DNA from: Methylobacterium sp. J-030
Lineage (GTDB): Bacteria; Pseudomonadota; Alphaproteobacteria; Rhizobiales; Beijerinckiaceae
Length of the DNA: 64,000 bases
Reading direction: 5' to 3'
Assembly: GCF_022829545.1 (NCBI RefSeq)
Contig: NZ_JAKSYM010000084.1
Coordinates: 1 to 64,000 of the forward strand
Under the pieces are notes generated by a model. That model searched no databases, was not told the origin of the DNA, and saw nothing but the letters and a program-made list of their open reading frames with translations. Each line of letters begins with the position of its first letter. Positions within the stretch are counted from its first letter, which is position 1. This document shows, one piece after another, positions 15,685 through 24,309 of this stretch. Made by a program: the position numbers and the translations under genes.

Positions 15685-17009
15685 CCAGCGCTCCGGAATT
15701 GAGTCGGAGCCGGCGTGATCAGGGAGACGGCCGCGAGCGCAGCTAGTTCGTCCAGGGCCGTGACGATGTACGCGGAATAGTGCGCCTCAATCATCGCGGT
15801 GGAGGTGTCATGAAGCGCGGCCACAAGGCGAACCGGCAGGTTGGCTCGCAGGCCGCGGACAATACTGCTGTGGCGCAGCGCGTAGGGCACGAGGTCGCCT
15901 GGCAGTCCGGCCTTCTCAAGTACGGATTTCCATGTCCGGGCCATCTCAGTGGCATTTCCCCACGGTACTCGGCCGACCTTCTGCTGAACCCGCACGGTTA
16001 CAGTCTGCCACCGCGGACGTAGGAGCAGGGTCTCCGTTCCGCGGCGGCCGACTAAGATGGGTCGCAGGGTGGCGATTACGTCCGGGGCGACACGGATCCC
16101 GATATGAGAAGTCTGGCGGCTGCCAGTGCCCTTCCGGCTCAAGGGGACCATGAGCCGGTTCTGCTCGACCTGCACGTCCGCAACGGTCATCCGAGTGACC
16201 TGCGAGAACCGGAGGCCGGTCGCTGCCAGCACGATGACGAGCCGGTGCAAGTCCCCCTCCCAGCCCCCTTCCGCGTCCACCTCGGCCGTAGCGGCCACGA
16301 TGCGCCGAACATCGGCATCCGGAAGGATCTGGGCTTCGCGGGCGACCGGCGCGGACGCCGTCTGAGCTGCGAGCCCGTTGCGGATCGTCATGCCAATCGC
16401 CGCGGGCAGCTGCGGGGCATATCGCCGGACTGCTGCGTTCAGGGCTGCCCGGAAGTCGTTGGTGATTCGTCTCACGCTGGCGTCCGTCAGCGTAGCCGAA
16501 GCAGCGGCTCGCCAGCCATGGAGGTCGTCGACGGTGAGCGCCTGAAGAGCCTTGTCAGCGAGATCAGCTGTCAGCACGTGCCGTGCCAATCGGGACCGGG
16601 TGTGCCGGCGCAGAGGCAGGCCGTTCCTGATCTTCGCTTCTTTGGTCTCGCAGCTCTCGATGTAGGCACTGACGGCGTCGCGCACGGTAATCGTCGGCCC
16701 GAGCGCCGCGATCCGCTCGGCTTCCTCGACCTCCCGGATCCTGCCGCGCGCCCGCGTCTGCGCCTGCTGAAAGGTCAGCACGGTGGTCCCGTTGGCAGTC
16801 TGCCGATCATCGGCACGGCCGAGCGCTTCGACCACGTACCGCTCGTTGCCGAGATATCGGCGGGCGACCCACGTCCCGCCGGTCTTGCCCTTCCGGTAGC
16901 CGAGGTGAAGTCCTCGATCGATGGACCGGAAATAAGGTTTCGCCTGTGACTTCAGTTTCGCTCGCGCCGTAGGCGAGTCCAGAACGGCGTCACGTACTCG
17001 GTTGGCCAT
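15681..17009 (-). CDS. int: Tyrosine recombinase (prophage integrase)
   Basis: A 442-residue integrase. The N-terminal 90 residues have the arm-binding-like pattern RGLHLGYRKGKTGGTWVARRY found in phage integrases of alphaproteobacteria. The core-binding domain is at about 110-210, and the catalytic domain at 225-430. The catalytic residues are visible: the Arg of ATGLRFSQV, the Arg of YALRHSSIVRGL, the His of ALHDTS, and the nucleophile Tyr in AHYSAYI. It sits at the right end of the prophage and points inward, with the attachment site between its start and 17136. It would join phage attP with a site inside chvE. A tandem 11-bp repeat lies just upstream of its start. Confidence 0.96.
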   Translation of the reverse strand: MANRVRDAVLDSPTARAKLKSQAKPYFRSIDRGLHLGYRKGKTGGTWVARRYLGNERYVVEALGRADDRQTANGTTVLTFQQAQTRARGRIREVEEAERIAALGPTITVRDAVSAYIESCETKEAKIRNGLPLRRHTRSRLARHVLTADLADKALQALTVDDLHGWRAAASATLTDASVRRITNDFRAALNAAVRRYAPQLPAAIGMTIRNGLAAQTASAPVAREAQILPDADVRRIVAATAEVDAEGGWEGDLHRLVIVLAATGLRFSQVTRMTVADVQVEQNRLMVPLSRKGTGSRQTSHIGIRVAPDVIATLRPILVGRRGTETLLLRPRWQTVTVRVQQKVGRVPWGNATEMARTWKSVLEKAGLPGDLVPYALRHSSIVRGLRANLPVRLVAALHDTSTAMIEAHYSAYIVTALDELAALAAVSLITPAPTQFRSAG

Positions 17010-17021
17010 GGATCAGATCCT

Positions 17022-17043
17022 GTCCAATTTGCGTCCAATATGC
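17022..17043. repeat. Tandem 11-bp repeats upstream of int
   Basis: GTCCAATTTGC and GTCCAATATGC follow each other directly and differ at one base. They lie 12 bp upstream of the integrase start and within the attachment region. Paired short repeats there are typical of integrase arm sites or of a self-regulating operator. Confidence 0.55.
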
Positions 17044-17135
17044 GGGCGTGGAGTTGAGTGAACAAGAGAGGATTGCAGCAAGCTAAGATACAAACGCCAG
17101 CACCGCGCAGTGAGCTTCGGTGGACTATAGCTTTT

Positions 17136-17498
17136 CCCTATGACGGCATCTCCACGGCGATCATCTCCTCGGTGAAGAGCGTCGGCTACGGCTCCGGCAA
17201 TCAGAAGCTGCCCGTGGTCAGCGGCCAGGATGCAGAGCTGCAATCGGTCAAGTCGATCATCGCGGGCGAGCAGACCGCGACGATCTTCAAGGATACCCGT
17301 GAACTCGCGAAGGTCACGGTGGCGATGATTGACGCCATCGAATCCGGCAAGCAGCCGGAGGTCAACGACGCGAAGACCTACAGCAACGGCAAGAAGGTCG
17401 TGCCGTCCTACCTGCTGACGCCGGTCATCGTCACCAAGGACAATTGGAAGCCGGTCCTGGTCGACTCGGGCTACTACACCCTCGACCAGCTCAAGTGA
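17136..17498 (+). pseudogene. chvE: 3' fragment of chvE (sugar-binding protein), cut by the prophage
   Basis: From 17136 the frame reads [19 protein letters not shown], then [44 protein letters not shown] and [12 protein letters not shown]. This is a near line-by-line match to the C-terminal third of ChvE/MmsE, the periplasmic monosaccharide-binding protein of the mmsAB transporter. ChvE is about 350 residues long; only the last 120 codons remain, with no signal peptide. Upstream codons (from about 17058) belong to the prophage end and give an unrelated N-terminus. The protein cannot be exported or bind sugar, so the transporter has probably lost its receptor unless another one is encoded elsewhere. 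Confidence 0.93.
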
Positions 17499-17590
17499 GC
17501 GCCGCGGGGCCGGATGCCGGCCCCTCCGAGACCGCGCCGGCTCTCCGTCGGCGCGGGGCCCGTTCCAAAGACCGAGCCGCAAGGGGTCGC

Positions 17591-19126
17591 ATGCAGCCCG
17601 TCCTCGAAATGCGGGGAATTTCCAAGTCGTTCCCCGGGGTCAAAGCCCTCGACGACGTCAACCTCACCGTCGCGCCCGCGGAGATTCACGCCCTGGTGGG
17701 CGAGAACGGCGCCGGCAAGTCGACGCTCATGAAGGTGCTGAGCGGCGTCTATCCGCACGGCTCCTACGCGGGCGAGATCGTCTACGAGGGCCGCCCCGGC
17801 CATTTCCGCAACATCTCCGACAGCGAGCGCCTCGGCATCGTGATCATCCACCAGGAGCTGGCTCTGGTGCCGTTCCTATCGATCGCCGAGAACATCTTCC
17901 TCGGAAACGAGCCGGCCCGGTTCGGGGTGATCGATCAGGATCAAGTCTACACCCGGTCGCGCGAATTGCTGGCCACCGTGGGGCTCGACGAGAGCCCCGA
18001 CACGCTGGTGACGCATCTGGGCGTCGGCAAGCAGCAGCTCGTCGAGATCGCCAAGGCGCTGTCGAAGAAGGTCAAGCTGCTCATCCTCGACGAGCCGACC
18101 GCGTCCTTGAGTGCGACGGACAGCGAGGCGCTGCTGCGGCTCCTCCTGAGCTTCAAGGACCAGGGCATCGCCTCGATCCTGATCACGCACAAGCTCAACG
18201 AGATCTCGAAGGTCGCCGACCGGATCACGGTCCTGCGCGACGGCACCACCGTCGAGACGCTCGACTGTCGGCGCGAGGCGGTGGACGAGGACCGCATCAT
18301 CCGGGGCATGGTCGGGCGCACGATGGCGAATCGCTATCCGGTGCGCACGCCGAACATCGGCGAACTGCTGATGGAGGTGCGCGACTGGACGGTCCATCAC
18401 CCGATTCATCCCGACCGGACGATGGTGCGCGGGGTCAACCTGACCGTGCGCCGGGGCGAGATCGTGGGGATCGCCGGCCTGATGGGCTCGGGGCGGACCG
18501 AGCTCGCCATGAGCCTCTTCGGCCGCTCCTACGGGCAGGGCATCAGCGGCACCGTGCGGATCGACGGCGCGGAGGTCGACCTCTCGACGATCGACAAGGC
18601 GATCGCCGCGGGAACCGCCTACGTCACCGAGGACCGCAAGCAGCTCGGCCTCGTCCTGGGCGAGGACATCGCCAAGAACACGACGCTCGCCAACCTGCCG
18701 GGCGTCTCCCGGGCCGCGGTGATCGACGAGGACGCCGAGTACCGGGTCGCGAGCAGCTACCGCAGCAAGTTGCGGATCCGCTCCTTCGGCGTGGCGCAGC
18801 AGACCATGAATCTCTCGGGCGGCAATCAGCAGAAGGTCGTGCTGAGCAAGTGGCTGTTCACGGGCCCGAAGGTGTTGATTCTGGACGAGCCGACACGCGG
18901 CATCGATGTCGGCGCGAAATACGAAATCTACAGCATCATCAACGCGTTGGCGGAGGAAGGCCGGGGCGTGCTGGTGATCTCGTCCGAGATGCCCGAGCTG
19001 CTCGGCCTGTGCGACCGAATCTACGTGATGAACGAGGGGCGCTTCGTGGGCGAGTTCCTGCGCGAAGACGCTAGCCAGGAAGCGATCATGCGCGCGATCA
19101 TGCGCTCCAAGGACCTGAACGGATGA
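17591..19126 (+). CDS. mmsA: Multiple monosaccharide ABC transporter ATP-binding protein
   Basis: A 511-residue protein with two fused ABC domains, as in sugar importers of the CUT2 group (also called GguA). The first has Walker [10 protein letters not shown] (near 38-46) and a Walker [11 protein letters not shown]; the second has the weaker Walker A-like [10 protein letters not shown], a signature LSGGNQQKV and LILDEPTRG. It drives uptake of sugars such as arabinose, galactose or xylose. The start ATG at 17591 follows AAGGGG. It lies 92 bp after the chvE fragment and overlaps mmsB by 4 bp (ATGA). Intact. Expression may be altered because the operon was cut by the prophage. Confidence 0.96.
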   Translation: MQPVLEMRGISKSFPGVKALDDVNLTVAPAEIHALVGENGAGKSTLMKVLSGVYPHGSYAGEIVYEGRPGHFRNISDSERLGIVIIHQELALVPFLSIAENIFLGNEPARFGVIDQDQVYTRSRELLATVGLDESPDTLVTHLGVGKQQLVEIAKALSKKVKLLILDEPTASLSATDSEALLRLLLSFKDQGIASILITHKLNEISKVADRITVLRDGTTVETLDCRREAVDEDRIIRGMVGRTMANRYPVRTPNIGELLMEVRDWTVHHPIHPDRTMVRGVNLTVRRGEIVGIAGLMGSGRTELAMSLFGRSYGQGISGTVRIDGAEVDLSTIDKAIAAGTAYVTEDRKQLGLVLGEDIAKNTTLANLPGVSRAAVIDEDAEYRVASSYRSKLRIRSFGVAQQTMNLSGGNQQKVVLSKWLFTGPKVLILDEPTRGIDVGAKYEIYSIINALAEEGRGVLVISSEMPELLGLCDRIYVMNEGRFVGEFLREDASQEAIMRAIMRSKDLNG

Positions 19127-20349
19127 CCGATATCCCAGTGAGCAAGCCCATGATTCCCGCCACCGAAGGACGCTCCGGCATCCTGGCTGCAGACACGCCG
19201 CGTGCCCAGCGCGGCTTCCTGCCGATGGCGCAACTGCGCGACTACGGGTTGGTCTTCGCGCTGGCGGTCATCACGCTGTTCTTCGAGTACACGACCGGCG
19301 GCGTGCTGTTCCAGCCGCTGAACCTCACCAACCTCATCCTGCAGAACAGCTACGTCGTGGTGATGGCGCTGGGGATGCTGCTGATCATCGTGGCGGGGCA
19401 CATCGATCTCTCGATCGGCTCGGTGGTCGGCTTCGTGGGTGCGCTCGCGGCCTTGCTGATGGTCCGGTTCGGGTTCGATCCGTTCACCGCTACGTTCATC
19501 TGCCTGACGGTGGGCGCCGCCATCGGCGGGCTGCAGGGCTGGTTCGTCGCTTATCTCGGCATCCCGAGCTTCATCGTCACCCTGGCCGGCATGCTGGTGT
19601 TCCGCGGCATGACGCTGGCCCTTCTTCAGGGCGCCTCGATCGGCCCCTTTCCCGAGGTATTCCAGCTCCTCGCCAAAGGCTTCCTCGCCAACGTCGCCGG
19701 CCCCTGGACCGCGCTGCTGATCGCGCTCGCCCTGTCGTTGACATTCGTCGGCCTGAACTGGCGGCGCCGCGCCGCGCGGGTCCGCAACGGCGGTGAGGTC
19801 GAGTCCGGGGCGTCGTTTATCCTCCGCAACGGCGTGGCCACGATCGTGATCCTCGCCTTCGCCTACCAGATGAGTGCCTATCGCGGCCTGCCGAACGTGC
19901 TGCTCGTGATGTTCGTGCTGGTGATACTCTACGGCTTCGTCACGACCCGGACGACGATCGGGCGGCGGATCTACGCGCTCGGCGGCAACATCAAGGCGGC
20001 ACGGCTCTCCGGTATCAAGACCGAGCGGCTCACCTTCCTGACCTTCGCCAATATGGGCGCGCTGGCGGGCCTCGCCGGCATGATCTTTGCCGCCCGGCTC
20101 AACACCGCGACCCCGAAGGCTGGCGTGGGCTTCGAGCTCGACGTGATCGCGGCCTGCTTCATCGGCGGCGCATCGGCCTCCGGCGGCATCGGCAAGGTCT
20201 CGGGGGTGGTGATCGGCGCGTTCATCATCGGGGTGATGAACAACGGCATGTCGATTATGGGCATCGGCGTCGACTACCAGCAGGTGATCAAGGGGATCGT
20301 GCTGCTCGCCGCCGTCTGCCTCGACGTCTACAACAAGAATAAGGGTTGA
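19123..20349 (+). CDS. mmsB: Multiple monosaccharide ABC transporter permease
   Basis: A 408-residue inner membrane permease of the CUT2 family (GguB). About ten hydrophobic segments are visible, the first at residues 36-58 after a cytoplasmic leader. Family landmarks include [42 protein letters not shown] (the coupling helix region) and [16 protein letters not shown]. It forms the channel for the sugar handed over by ChvE and powered by MmsA. ATGA overlap with mmsA; it ends the operon, followed by a pair of hairpins. The length is normal and all parts are present. Confidence 0.96.
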   Translation: MTDIPVSKPMIPATEGRSGILAADTPRAQRGFLPMAQLRDYGLVFALAVITLFFEYTTGGVLFQPLNLTNLILQNSYVVVMALGMLLIIVAGHIDLSIGSVVGFVGALAALLMVRFGFDPFTATFICLTVGAAIGGLQGWFVAYLGIPSFIVTLAGMLVFRGMTLALLQGASIGPFPEVFQLLAKGFLANVAGPWTALLIALALSLTFVGLNWRRRAARVRNGGEVESGASFILRNGVATIVILAFAYQMSAYRGLPNVLLVMFVLVILYGFVTTRTTIGRRIYALGGNIKAARLSGIKTERLTFLTFANMGALAGLAGMIFAARLNTATPKAGVGFELDVIAACFIGGASASGGIGKVSGVVIGAFIIGVMNNGMSIMGIGVDYQQVIKGIVLLAAVCLDVYNKNKG

Positions 20350-20379
20350 TCGGGCGGACGACGCTCTGACGGCGATTTC

Positions 20380-20483
20380 GGGTTTCCCAAGTACTTATTA
20401 GCCCTTTGGCGGGTGTTCACGGCAGAGCCCTGAGATGGTCTCCAGGGCTCTGCCCTGGACCCGCGAAAGGGCTCGCCCTTTCG
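20380..20483. repeat. Intergenic palindromic repeat, probably a bidirectional terminator
   Basis: This region separates the convergent genes mmsB and ispA. It starts with a copy of a dispersed element (GGGTTTCC...AGCCCTTTGGCGGGT, 20380-20414). Then follow a perfect 10-bp inverted repeat CAGAGCCCTG/CAGGGCTCTG (20423-20432 and 20443-20452) and a perfect 9-bp one CGAAAGGGC/GCCCTTTCG (20464-20472 and 20475-20483). Copies related to the first part occur near 35752 and 42918. Confidence 0.7.
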
Positions 20484-20506
20484 AAACCATGATGTGATCC
20501 GAAGAC

Positions 20507-21478
20507 TCAGGTCTTCCGTGCCACCGTGAACCGCGCCGCGTCCCGCAGGATGCGGGCGCCCTCCCCCCAGGCACCGACCGCGTCCTCGCAGACGCCGACG
20601 AGGCGGTCGCACTCGGCCCGCGCCCCGGCGATGCCGAGGCGGTCGACCAATGTCGCCTTGCCGGCATCCTTGTCCTTGCCGGTGGCCTTGCCCATGGCCT
20701 CGGAAGAGGCCTCCCGGTCGAGGATGTCGTCGGCGATCTGGAAGGCCTGCCCCAGGGCGAGGCCGTAGCGCAGCAGGGCCGCGCGCTGGCCCGCGTCGGC
20801 GCCGCCCACGATCGCGCCGGCCTCCACCGAGAAGGCCAGGATCGCGCCGGTCTTCATCGCCTGCATCCGCAGGGTGTCGTCGATATCCATGTTGGCCGCG
20901 CCGAACCGGCCCTCGGCGGTGAGGTCGAGGAGCTGGCCACCCACCATGCCGCCGAGGCCCGAGGCCCGGGCGAGGCCGAGAACGAGGTCGGCCCGGATCC
21001 GTGCCTCCGGCTGCCAGGTCGGGTCGGCCACGATCTCGAAGGCCAGGGTCTGCAGGGCGTCGCCCACCAGGATCGCGGTGGCCTCGTCGTAGGCCTTGTG
21101 CACCGTCGGCTTGCCGCGGCGCATGTCGTCGTCGTCCATGGCGGGGAGGTCGTCGTGGACGAGGCTGTAGCAATGCACCAGCTCGACCCCGGCGCCGGCG
21201 GCGAGCGCTGCCGCCTCGGAGCCGCCGAGCATCCGGGCGGTCTCGATGGCGAGGAACGGCCGCAGGCGCTTGCCGCCGCCCAGCACCGCATGCCGCATGG
21301 CCTCCATCAGGCGGGGCGGCCGGGCGATCTCGCCGGGGCCGACCTCCGGTCCGAGGCGCTCGACCAGGAAGGTCTCGACCGTCCCGGCGACCTCGGTCAA
21401 CCTGTGGGTAAACTCGACGGCCGGCGTGCCAGCCTTGACCGAACCGGTCGGTGCCTGCGTTGAGGAGGTCGTGGTCAT
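20507..21478 (-). CDS. ispA: Polyprenyl (farnesyl/geranylgeranyl) diphosphate synthase
   Basis: A 323-residue trans-prenyltransferase. It has GGGKRLRP (near 68-75), the first Asp-rich motif in HDDLPAMDDDDMRRGKPT, GDALQTLAFE, and the second Asp-rich motif as IADDILD. These bind magnesium and allylic diphosphate and add isopentenyl units to make C15 or C20 chains for quinones, carotenoids and hopanoids. The motif spacing fits the bacterial IspA type. The start ATG at 21476-21478 gives a 323-residue product; a far longer upstream frame is not coding. The next gene, mtgA, is divergent and starts 88 bp away. Confidence 0.93.
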   Translation of the reverse strand: MTTTSSTQAPTGSVKAGTPAVEFTHRLTEVAGTVETFLVERLGPEVGPGEIARPPRLMEAMRHAVLGGGKRLRPFLAIETARMLGGSEAAALAAGAGVELVHCYSLVHDDLPAMDDDDMRRGKPTVHKAYDEATAILVGDALQTLAFEIVADPTWQPEARIRADLVLGLARASGLGGMVGGQLLDLTAEGRFGAANMDIDDTLRMQAMKTGAILAFSVEAGAIVGGADAGQRAALLRYGLALGQAFQIADDILDREASSEAMGKATGKDKDAGKATLVDRLGIAGARAECDRLVGVCEDAVGAWGEGARILRDAARFTVARKT

Positions 21479-21565
21479 CGGGCGCTGCGTCCGGTCCTGG
21501 CCTTGCGAAAACCAATCGCGTGTCAGTTGTACGGGAACGAAATCAGGGTGAGCGGGGTCGGACGC

Positions 21566-22285
21566 ATGGCGGAGGCGGCGGAACGCGATCTCCCGCGCGC
21601 CCGCCCGCGGCGCCCCCGTCCGGTCCGGCGGATCGTGGGGATGCTGCTGCTGCTCCCCGCCATCGGTTTCGTCCTCGTTCTGGGTCTGGCGCTCGTCTAT
21701 AGCGCGGTGATGCCGCCGTCGACCCTGATGCTGGGTCGGTGGTTGACGCTTCAGCCGGTGAGCCGCGATCCGGTCCCGCTCGCGCGGATCGCGCCGGCCC
21801 TGCCGCTCGCGGTGATCGCCTCCGAGGATCAGCGCTTCTGCCTCGATCACGGCGTGGATTTCGGTGCCATCCGCGAGGTGGTGGAGGATGAGGATTCGCC
21901 GAGCCGCGGCGCCTCGACCCTGGCGATGCAGACGGTGAAGAACGTCTTCCTGTGGCCCGGCCGCTCCTACATCCGCAAGGCGATCGAGATCCCGCTGGCG
22001 CTCGCTCTCGACACGCTCTGGGGCAAGCGGCGCATGATGGAGATCTATTTGAATGTTGCCGAGTGGGGCGACGGGATCTACGGCGCGCAGGCCGCGAGCC
22101 AGCACTGGTTCGGCAAGGATGCGAGCCGGCTCACCCGCGGCGAGGCGGCGCTCCTCGCCGCCGTCCTGCCGAACCCGATCACCCGCAGCGCCGGACGCCC
22201 CTCCACCGGTGTGCGCCGCCGCGCCGCGCGGATCCAAGCGCTGATGGGCCAGGTCGAGGGTCTCACGGGCTGCCTGCGGCGGTAG
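21566..22285 (+). CDS. mtgA: Monofunctional peptidoglycan glycosyltransferase
   Basis: A 239-residue membrane-anchored enzyme. One transmembrane helix lies at about residues 23-48 after an Arg/Pro-rich cytoplasmic end. The family 51 domain shows SEDQRFCLDHGVDF (catalytic Glu), GASTLAMQTVKN, RKAIEIPLALALD and NVAEWGDGIYGAQAAS. It polymerises lipid II into glycan strands in the periplasm without the transpeptidase part of bifunctional penicillin-binding proteins. ATG 21566 with GGGG upstream is preferred to an in-frame ATG at 21503. The 3' end overlaps the convergent neighbour by 23 bp. Confidence 0.93.
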   Translation: MAEAAERDLPRARPRRPRPVRRIVGMLLLLPAIGFVLVLGLALVYSAVMPPSTLMLGRWLTLQPVSRDPVPLARIAPALPLAVIASEDQRFCLDHGVDFGAIREVVEDEDSPSRGASTLAMQTVKNVFLWPGRSYIRKAIEIPLALALDTLWGKRRMMEIYLNVAEWGDGIYGAQAASQHWFGKDASRLTRGEAALLAAVLPNPITRSAGRPSTGVRRRAARIQALMGQVEGLTGCLRR

Positions 22286-22841
22286 CGGCCCGAGCCGGAC
22301 AGGCGGATCGTTCGCTGTCCCGGGCGACCGCCGCCAGCGTGCGCCGCCGCAAGAGTCCGCTGACGGGGCGAATCCCATACCAGTAGGGCGTGAATTTCCA
22401 TCGCGCGGATCGGCTCGGGCAGGCCACGCGCGTCTCGGTGACCAGCCGGGTTCGGCCGTCCGAATGCGGATGCGTCCGGAAGGTGAGTGCGAGCTTGGCG
22501 GCGTCTCCCTGGTCGTAGGCCAGGAAATCGGCACCGTCGGCGACCGGTGCGCGGCCGAAATCGAGTCTCCAGAACCGGCCGATCAGCCCGTGGACGATTT
22601 CACCCTCGTTCCGGGCGAGCAGCGTGAACGCGTCGAGGTTGAAGGGTGCGCGCCCGGCGTCGCGTCGACCGACGAGGCGCGCCGGCGACTCGCGCAGTCG
22701 GATCATCACGCGGAAGAACCAATCGGTTTCCGCACGATAGGCGGCTACGGCTGCCAGAATCGCCGCCGGCGGAGCCGACACGAGACGGGCATGCGTCTCG
22801 CTGAAGTGATAGGTCGGCAGGTAGCGGTCGATCAGATGCAT
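22263..22841 (-). CDS. Conserved hypothetical, SRPBCC-like
   Basis: A 192-residue protein beginning MHLIDRYLPTYHFSETHARLVSA. The order of elements (an early helix pair, ARNEGEIVHGLIGRFW in the middle, and GRTRLVTETRVACPSRSARWKFTPYWY near the end) is that of SRPBCC/START-like proteins that bind small hydrophobic ligands; I am confident of the fold only moderately. No catalytic residues are defined. It lies just after vapC on the same strand, 7 bp away, but its style is that of a chromosomal gene and not of the toxin-antitoxin system. Confidence 0.6.
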   Translation of the reverse strand: MHLIDRYLPTYHFSETHARLVSAPPAAILAAVAAYRAETDWFFRVMIRLRESPARLVGRRDAGRAPFNLDAFTLLARNEGEIVHGLIGRFWRLDFGRAPVADGADFLAYDQGDAAKLALTFRTHPHSDGRTRLVTETRVACPSRSARWKFTPYWYGIRPVSGLLRRRTLAAVARDSERSACPARAATAAGSP

Positions 22842-22848
22842 CGCCGTG

Positions 22849-23271
22849 TCAGCCGGCCTGCCCGGACGCGGCCGAGATCCAATTTTCCGATCGGACCCCG
22901 GGCATGCGAGTGAACTCCCGCAGGTTGTTGGTGACGACGATCAACCCCTCGCTCCGGGCGTGACCGCCGATCTGCATGTCGTGCACACCACAGGGCGTGC
23001 CGGCCTTCTCCAGTTCGGCCCGAACCTGGCCGTAGTGAACCGCTGCCTTTTCGCCGAAGGGCAGGACATCGAGGCGCGCCACGAACTGTGTGATCGCAGC
23101 CAGATTTTCCGCACGGCGCGCCGATTTCTCCACGCCGTAATGCAATTCTCCCAGCGTGATGCTGGATATGCAGAGTTGATCCGCCAGCGCGTTGAATCGA
23201 TCTTTGATGCTGATCGGATAGTTTTTCATGACGTAGATACAAATGTTTGTATCAAGCATGTAGATCAGCAT
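22849..23271 (-). CDS. vapC: VapC-type PIN-domain ribonuclease toxin
   Basis: A 140-residue PIN-domain protein. The acidic catalytic residues of the family are visible: D in MLDTNICIYVMK, E in TLGELHYGVEKS, and D in GVHDMQIGGHARSEG, with TNNLREFTRMPGV near the end. VapC toxins cut tRNA or rRNA and are blocked by VapB. It overlaps the antitoxin gene by one base (TGATG), so both are made together. The core G-x-x-D motif has GVHD where many relatives read GPND; the Asp is kept. Full length. Confidence 0.93.
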   Translation of the reverse strand: MLIYMLDTNICIYVMKNYPISIKDRFNALADQLCISSITLGELHYGVEKSARRAENLAAITQFVARLDVLPFGEKAAVHYGQVRAELEKAGTPCGVHDMQIGGHARSEGLIVVTNNLREFTRMPGVRSENWISAASGQAG

Positions 23272-23504
23272 CAGAAAGGCTCACGCTGCTCCGCAGGCGG
23301 CTGCTCGCGATGGGTAAGAAAATCTTCGCTGAGGCGCGGCCCCTCCTGGAACAGATCTTCCCACCTTTGCCCCGTCGGTACAATCACCCGCGTGCGACCG
23401 ATCTTCAGGATGTCGACGTGATGCACGTCGGGCGAGAAGGCGACCGCCTTGGGGAGGCGAACCGCCTGACTGCGGTTGCTGGTAAAGACCGTGGAACTGG
23501 TCAT
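23271..23504 (-). CDS. vapB: VapB-type antitoxin (AbrB/MazE fold)
   Basis: A 77-residue protein with the typical VapB start: TVFTSNRSQAVRLPKAVAFS, a swapped-hairpin AbrB domain that dimerises and binds DNA. The C-terminal part (EDLFQEGPRLSEDFL) is the toxin-binding tail. It lies directly upstream of vapC. An inverted repeat 23 bp upstream of its ATG (23527-23549) is the likely site for autorepression by the VapBC complex. Confidence 0.92.
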   Translation of the reverse strand: MTSSTVFTSNRSQAVRLPKAVAFSPDVHHVDILKIGRTRVIVPTGQRWEDLFQEGPRLSEDFLTHREQPPAEQREPF

Positions 23505-23526
23505 GGTTCAGCCTCCTCACCAGCGT

Positions 23527-23549
23527 GGGATATGCGACTGGCATATCCC
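23527..23549. promoter_or_regulatory. Inverted repeat, probable VapBC operator
   Basis: GGGATATGC and GCATATCCC form perfect 9-bp arms separated by GACTG, centred 34 bp before the vapB start. VapBC complexes of this type bind such palindromes to repress their own promoter. Confidence 0.7.
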
Positions 23550-23654
23550 TAAGCCCGAGCTGTTCGCGGAGCAAGCCGTCGCAGGATGGTAGCAGCCGTC
23601 GAGACCGGTCTGTAAGAGGTGCGAAAACTCCGCTGGATCCGGGACCGACACACG

Positions 23655-24305
23655 ATGAGCGATGCCGTTTACGACCTCACCTTGGAGCGCATCGCCCTGA
23701 TCCGCCGGATGGTCGTCGCCTGGGGCGGCGGCGAGCCGGGGGCGCCGACCATTCACCCGGAGGCGCCCTACGGCAGTCTCGACCGGGACGGCGATATTGC
23801 CAACGTCACCGGCGACGACGAGGGCGCAGAGGAGGAGCACCGGTCCCTGGAACAGGGGCTGGCGGTCTTCGCCCGGAACGCGCGGCTCAAGCCCGGCCGC
23901 TACCAGTATCACAACGGCTTGGCCAAGCTCGACCACGGCACCGTGGGCGATGTCTTCCGCGACGCGCGGACCGGCGAGACGCCGGAGCACATCACCTTCG
24001 CGGTGACCCCGCAGCACCTCGCGCTGATCCCGCATCTCGCCTACGGCTGGGACCCGGCGGGGGACGTGCCGCGGGTGGACCCGACCCGCCCCTATGGCGG
24101 CGAGGGAGCCTACACCGCCGTCATGGCCCGCCTTCTCGCGGCCGTGCCGGAGGCCGCCGCCAACGATGACGAGGACGGTGAGACGCACCGGATCCGGCTG
24201 CACCGCGAGATGCAGCCGGCCCTTCAGATCTTCTTGCGGTACGCTGATCTCGGGCCGGGCGACTTCCGGCGCTCGGGATCGTCCGGAATCTGGGAGCCGG
24301 CCTGA
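23655..24305 (+). CDS. Conserved hypothetical protein
   Basis: A 216-residue soluble, acidic protein starting MSDAVYDLTLERIALIRRM. It has no signal peptide and no catalytic motif that I recognise. The middle is Gly/Asp-rich (GSLDRDGDIANVTGDD), and the residues EEEHRSLEQGLAVFARNA form a helix. The ATG at 23655 is preferred to the in-frame ATG at 23619. It lies convergent to argG, with only 4 bp between the two genes. Similar proteins occur in Methylobacterium; function unknown. Confidence 0.6.
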   Translation: MSDAVYDLTLERIALIRRMVVAWGGGEPGAPTIHPEAPYGSLDRDGDIANVTGDDEGAEEEHRSLEQGLAVFARNARLKPGRYQYHNGLAKLDHGTVGDVFRDARTGETPEHITFAVTPQHLALIPHLAYGWDPAGDVPRVDPTRPYGGEGAYTAVMARLLAAVPEAAANDDEDGETHRIRLHREMQPALQIFLRYADLGPGDFRRSGSSGIWEPA

Positions 24306-24309
24306 CGGT

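Larger units (their letters stand above)
1..17135. mobile_element. Degraded prophage inserted in chvE (left end outside window)
   Basis: The segment carries a tyrosine integrase at its right edge, a terminase pair, a hub-like tail protein, a tape measure protein, a RepA-like ATPase, an IHF remnant and an HNH remnant. Most genes run leftward from about 14700. The right boundary lies between the integrase start (17009) and 17136, where reading frame and residues match the C-terminal third of ChvE. No chvE 5' part is seen in the window, so the left attachment site must lie before position 1. Portal, protease, capsid and major tail genes are not present between terminase and tail genes, and three genes look frameshifted, so the element is probably unable to form particles. 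Confidence 0.85.

Noticed and set aside
17058..17135. N-terminal 26 codons in frame with the chvE fragment
   Set aside because: The residues are read from the prophage end and share nothing with ChvE. The ATG is accidental, so only the fragment from 17136 is annotated.
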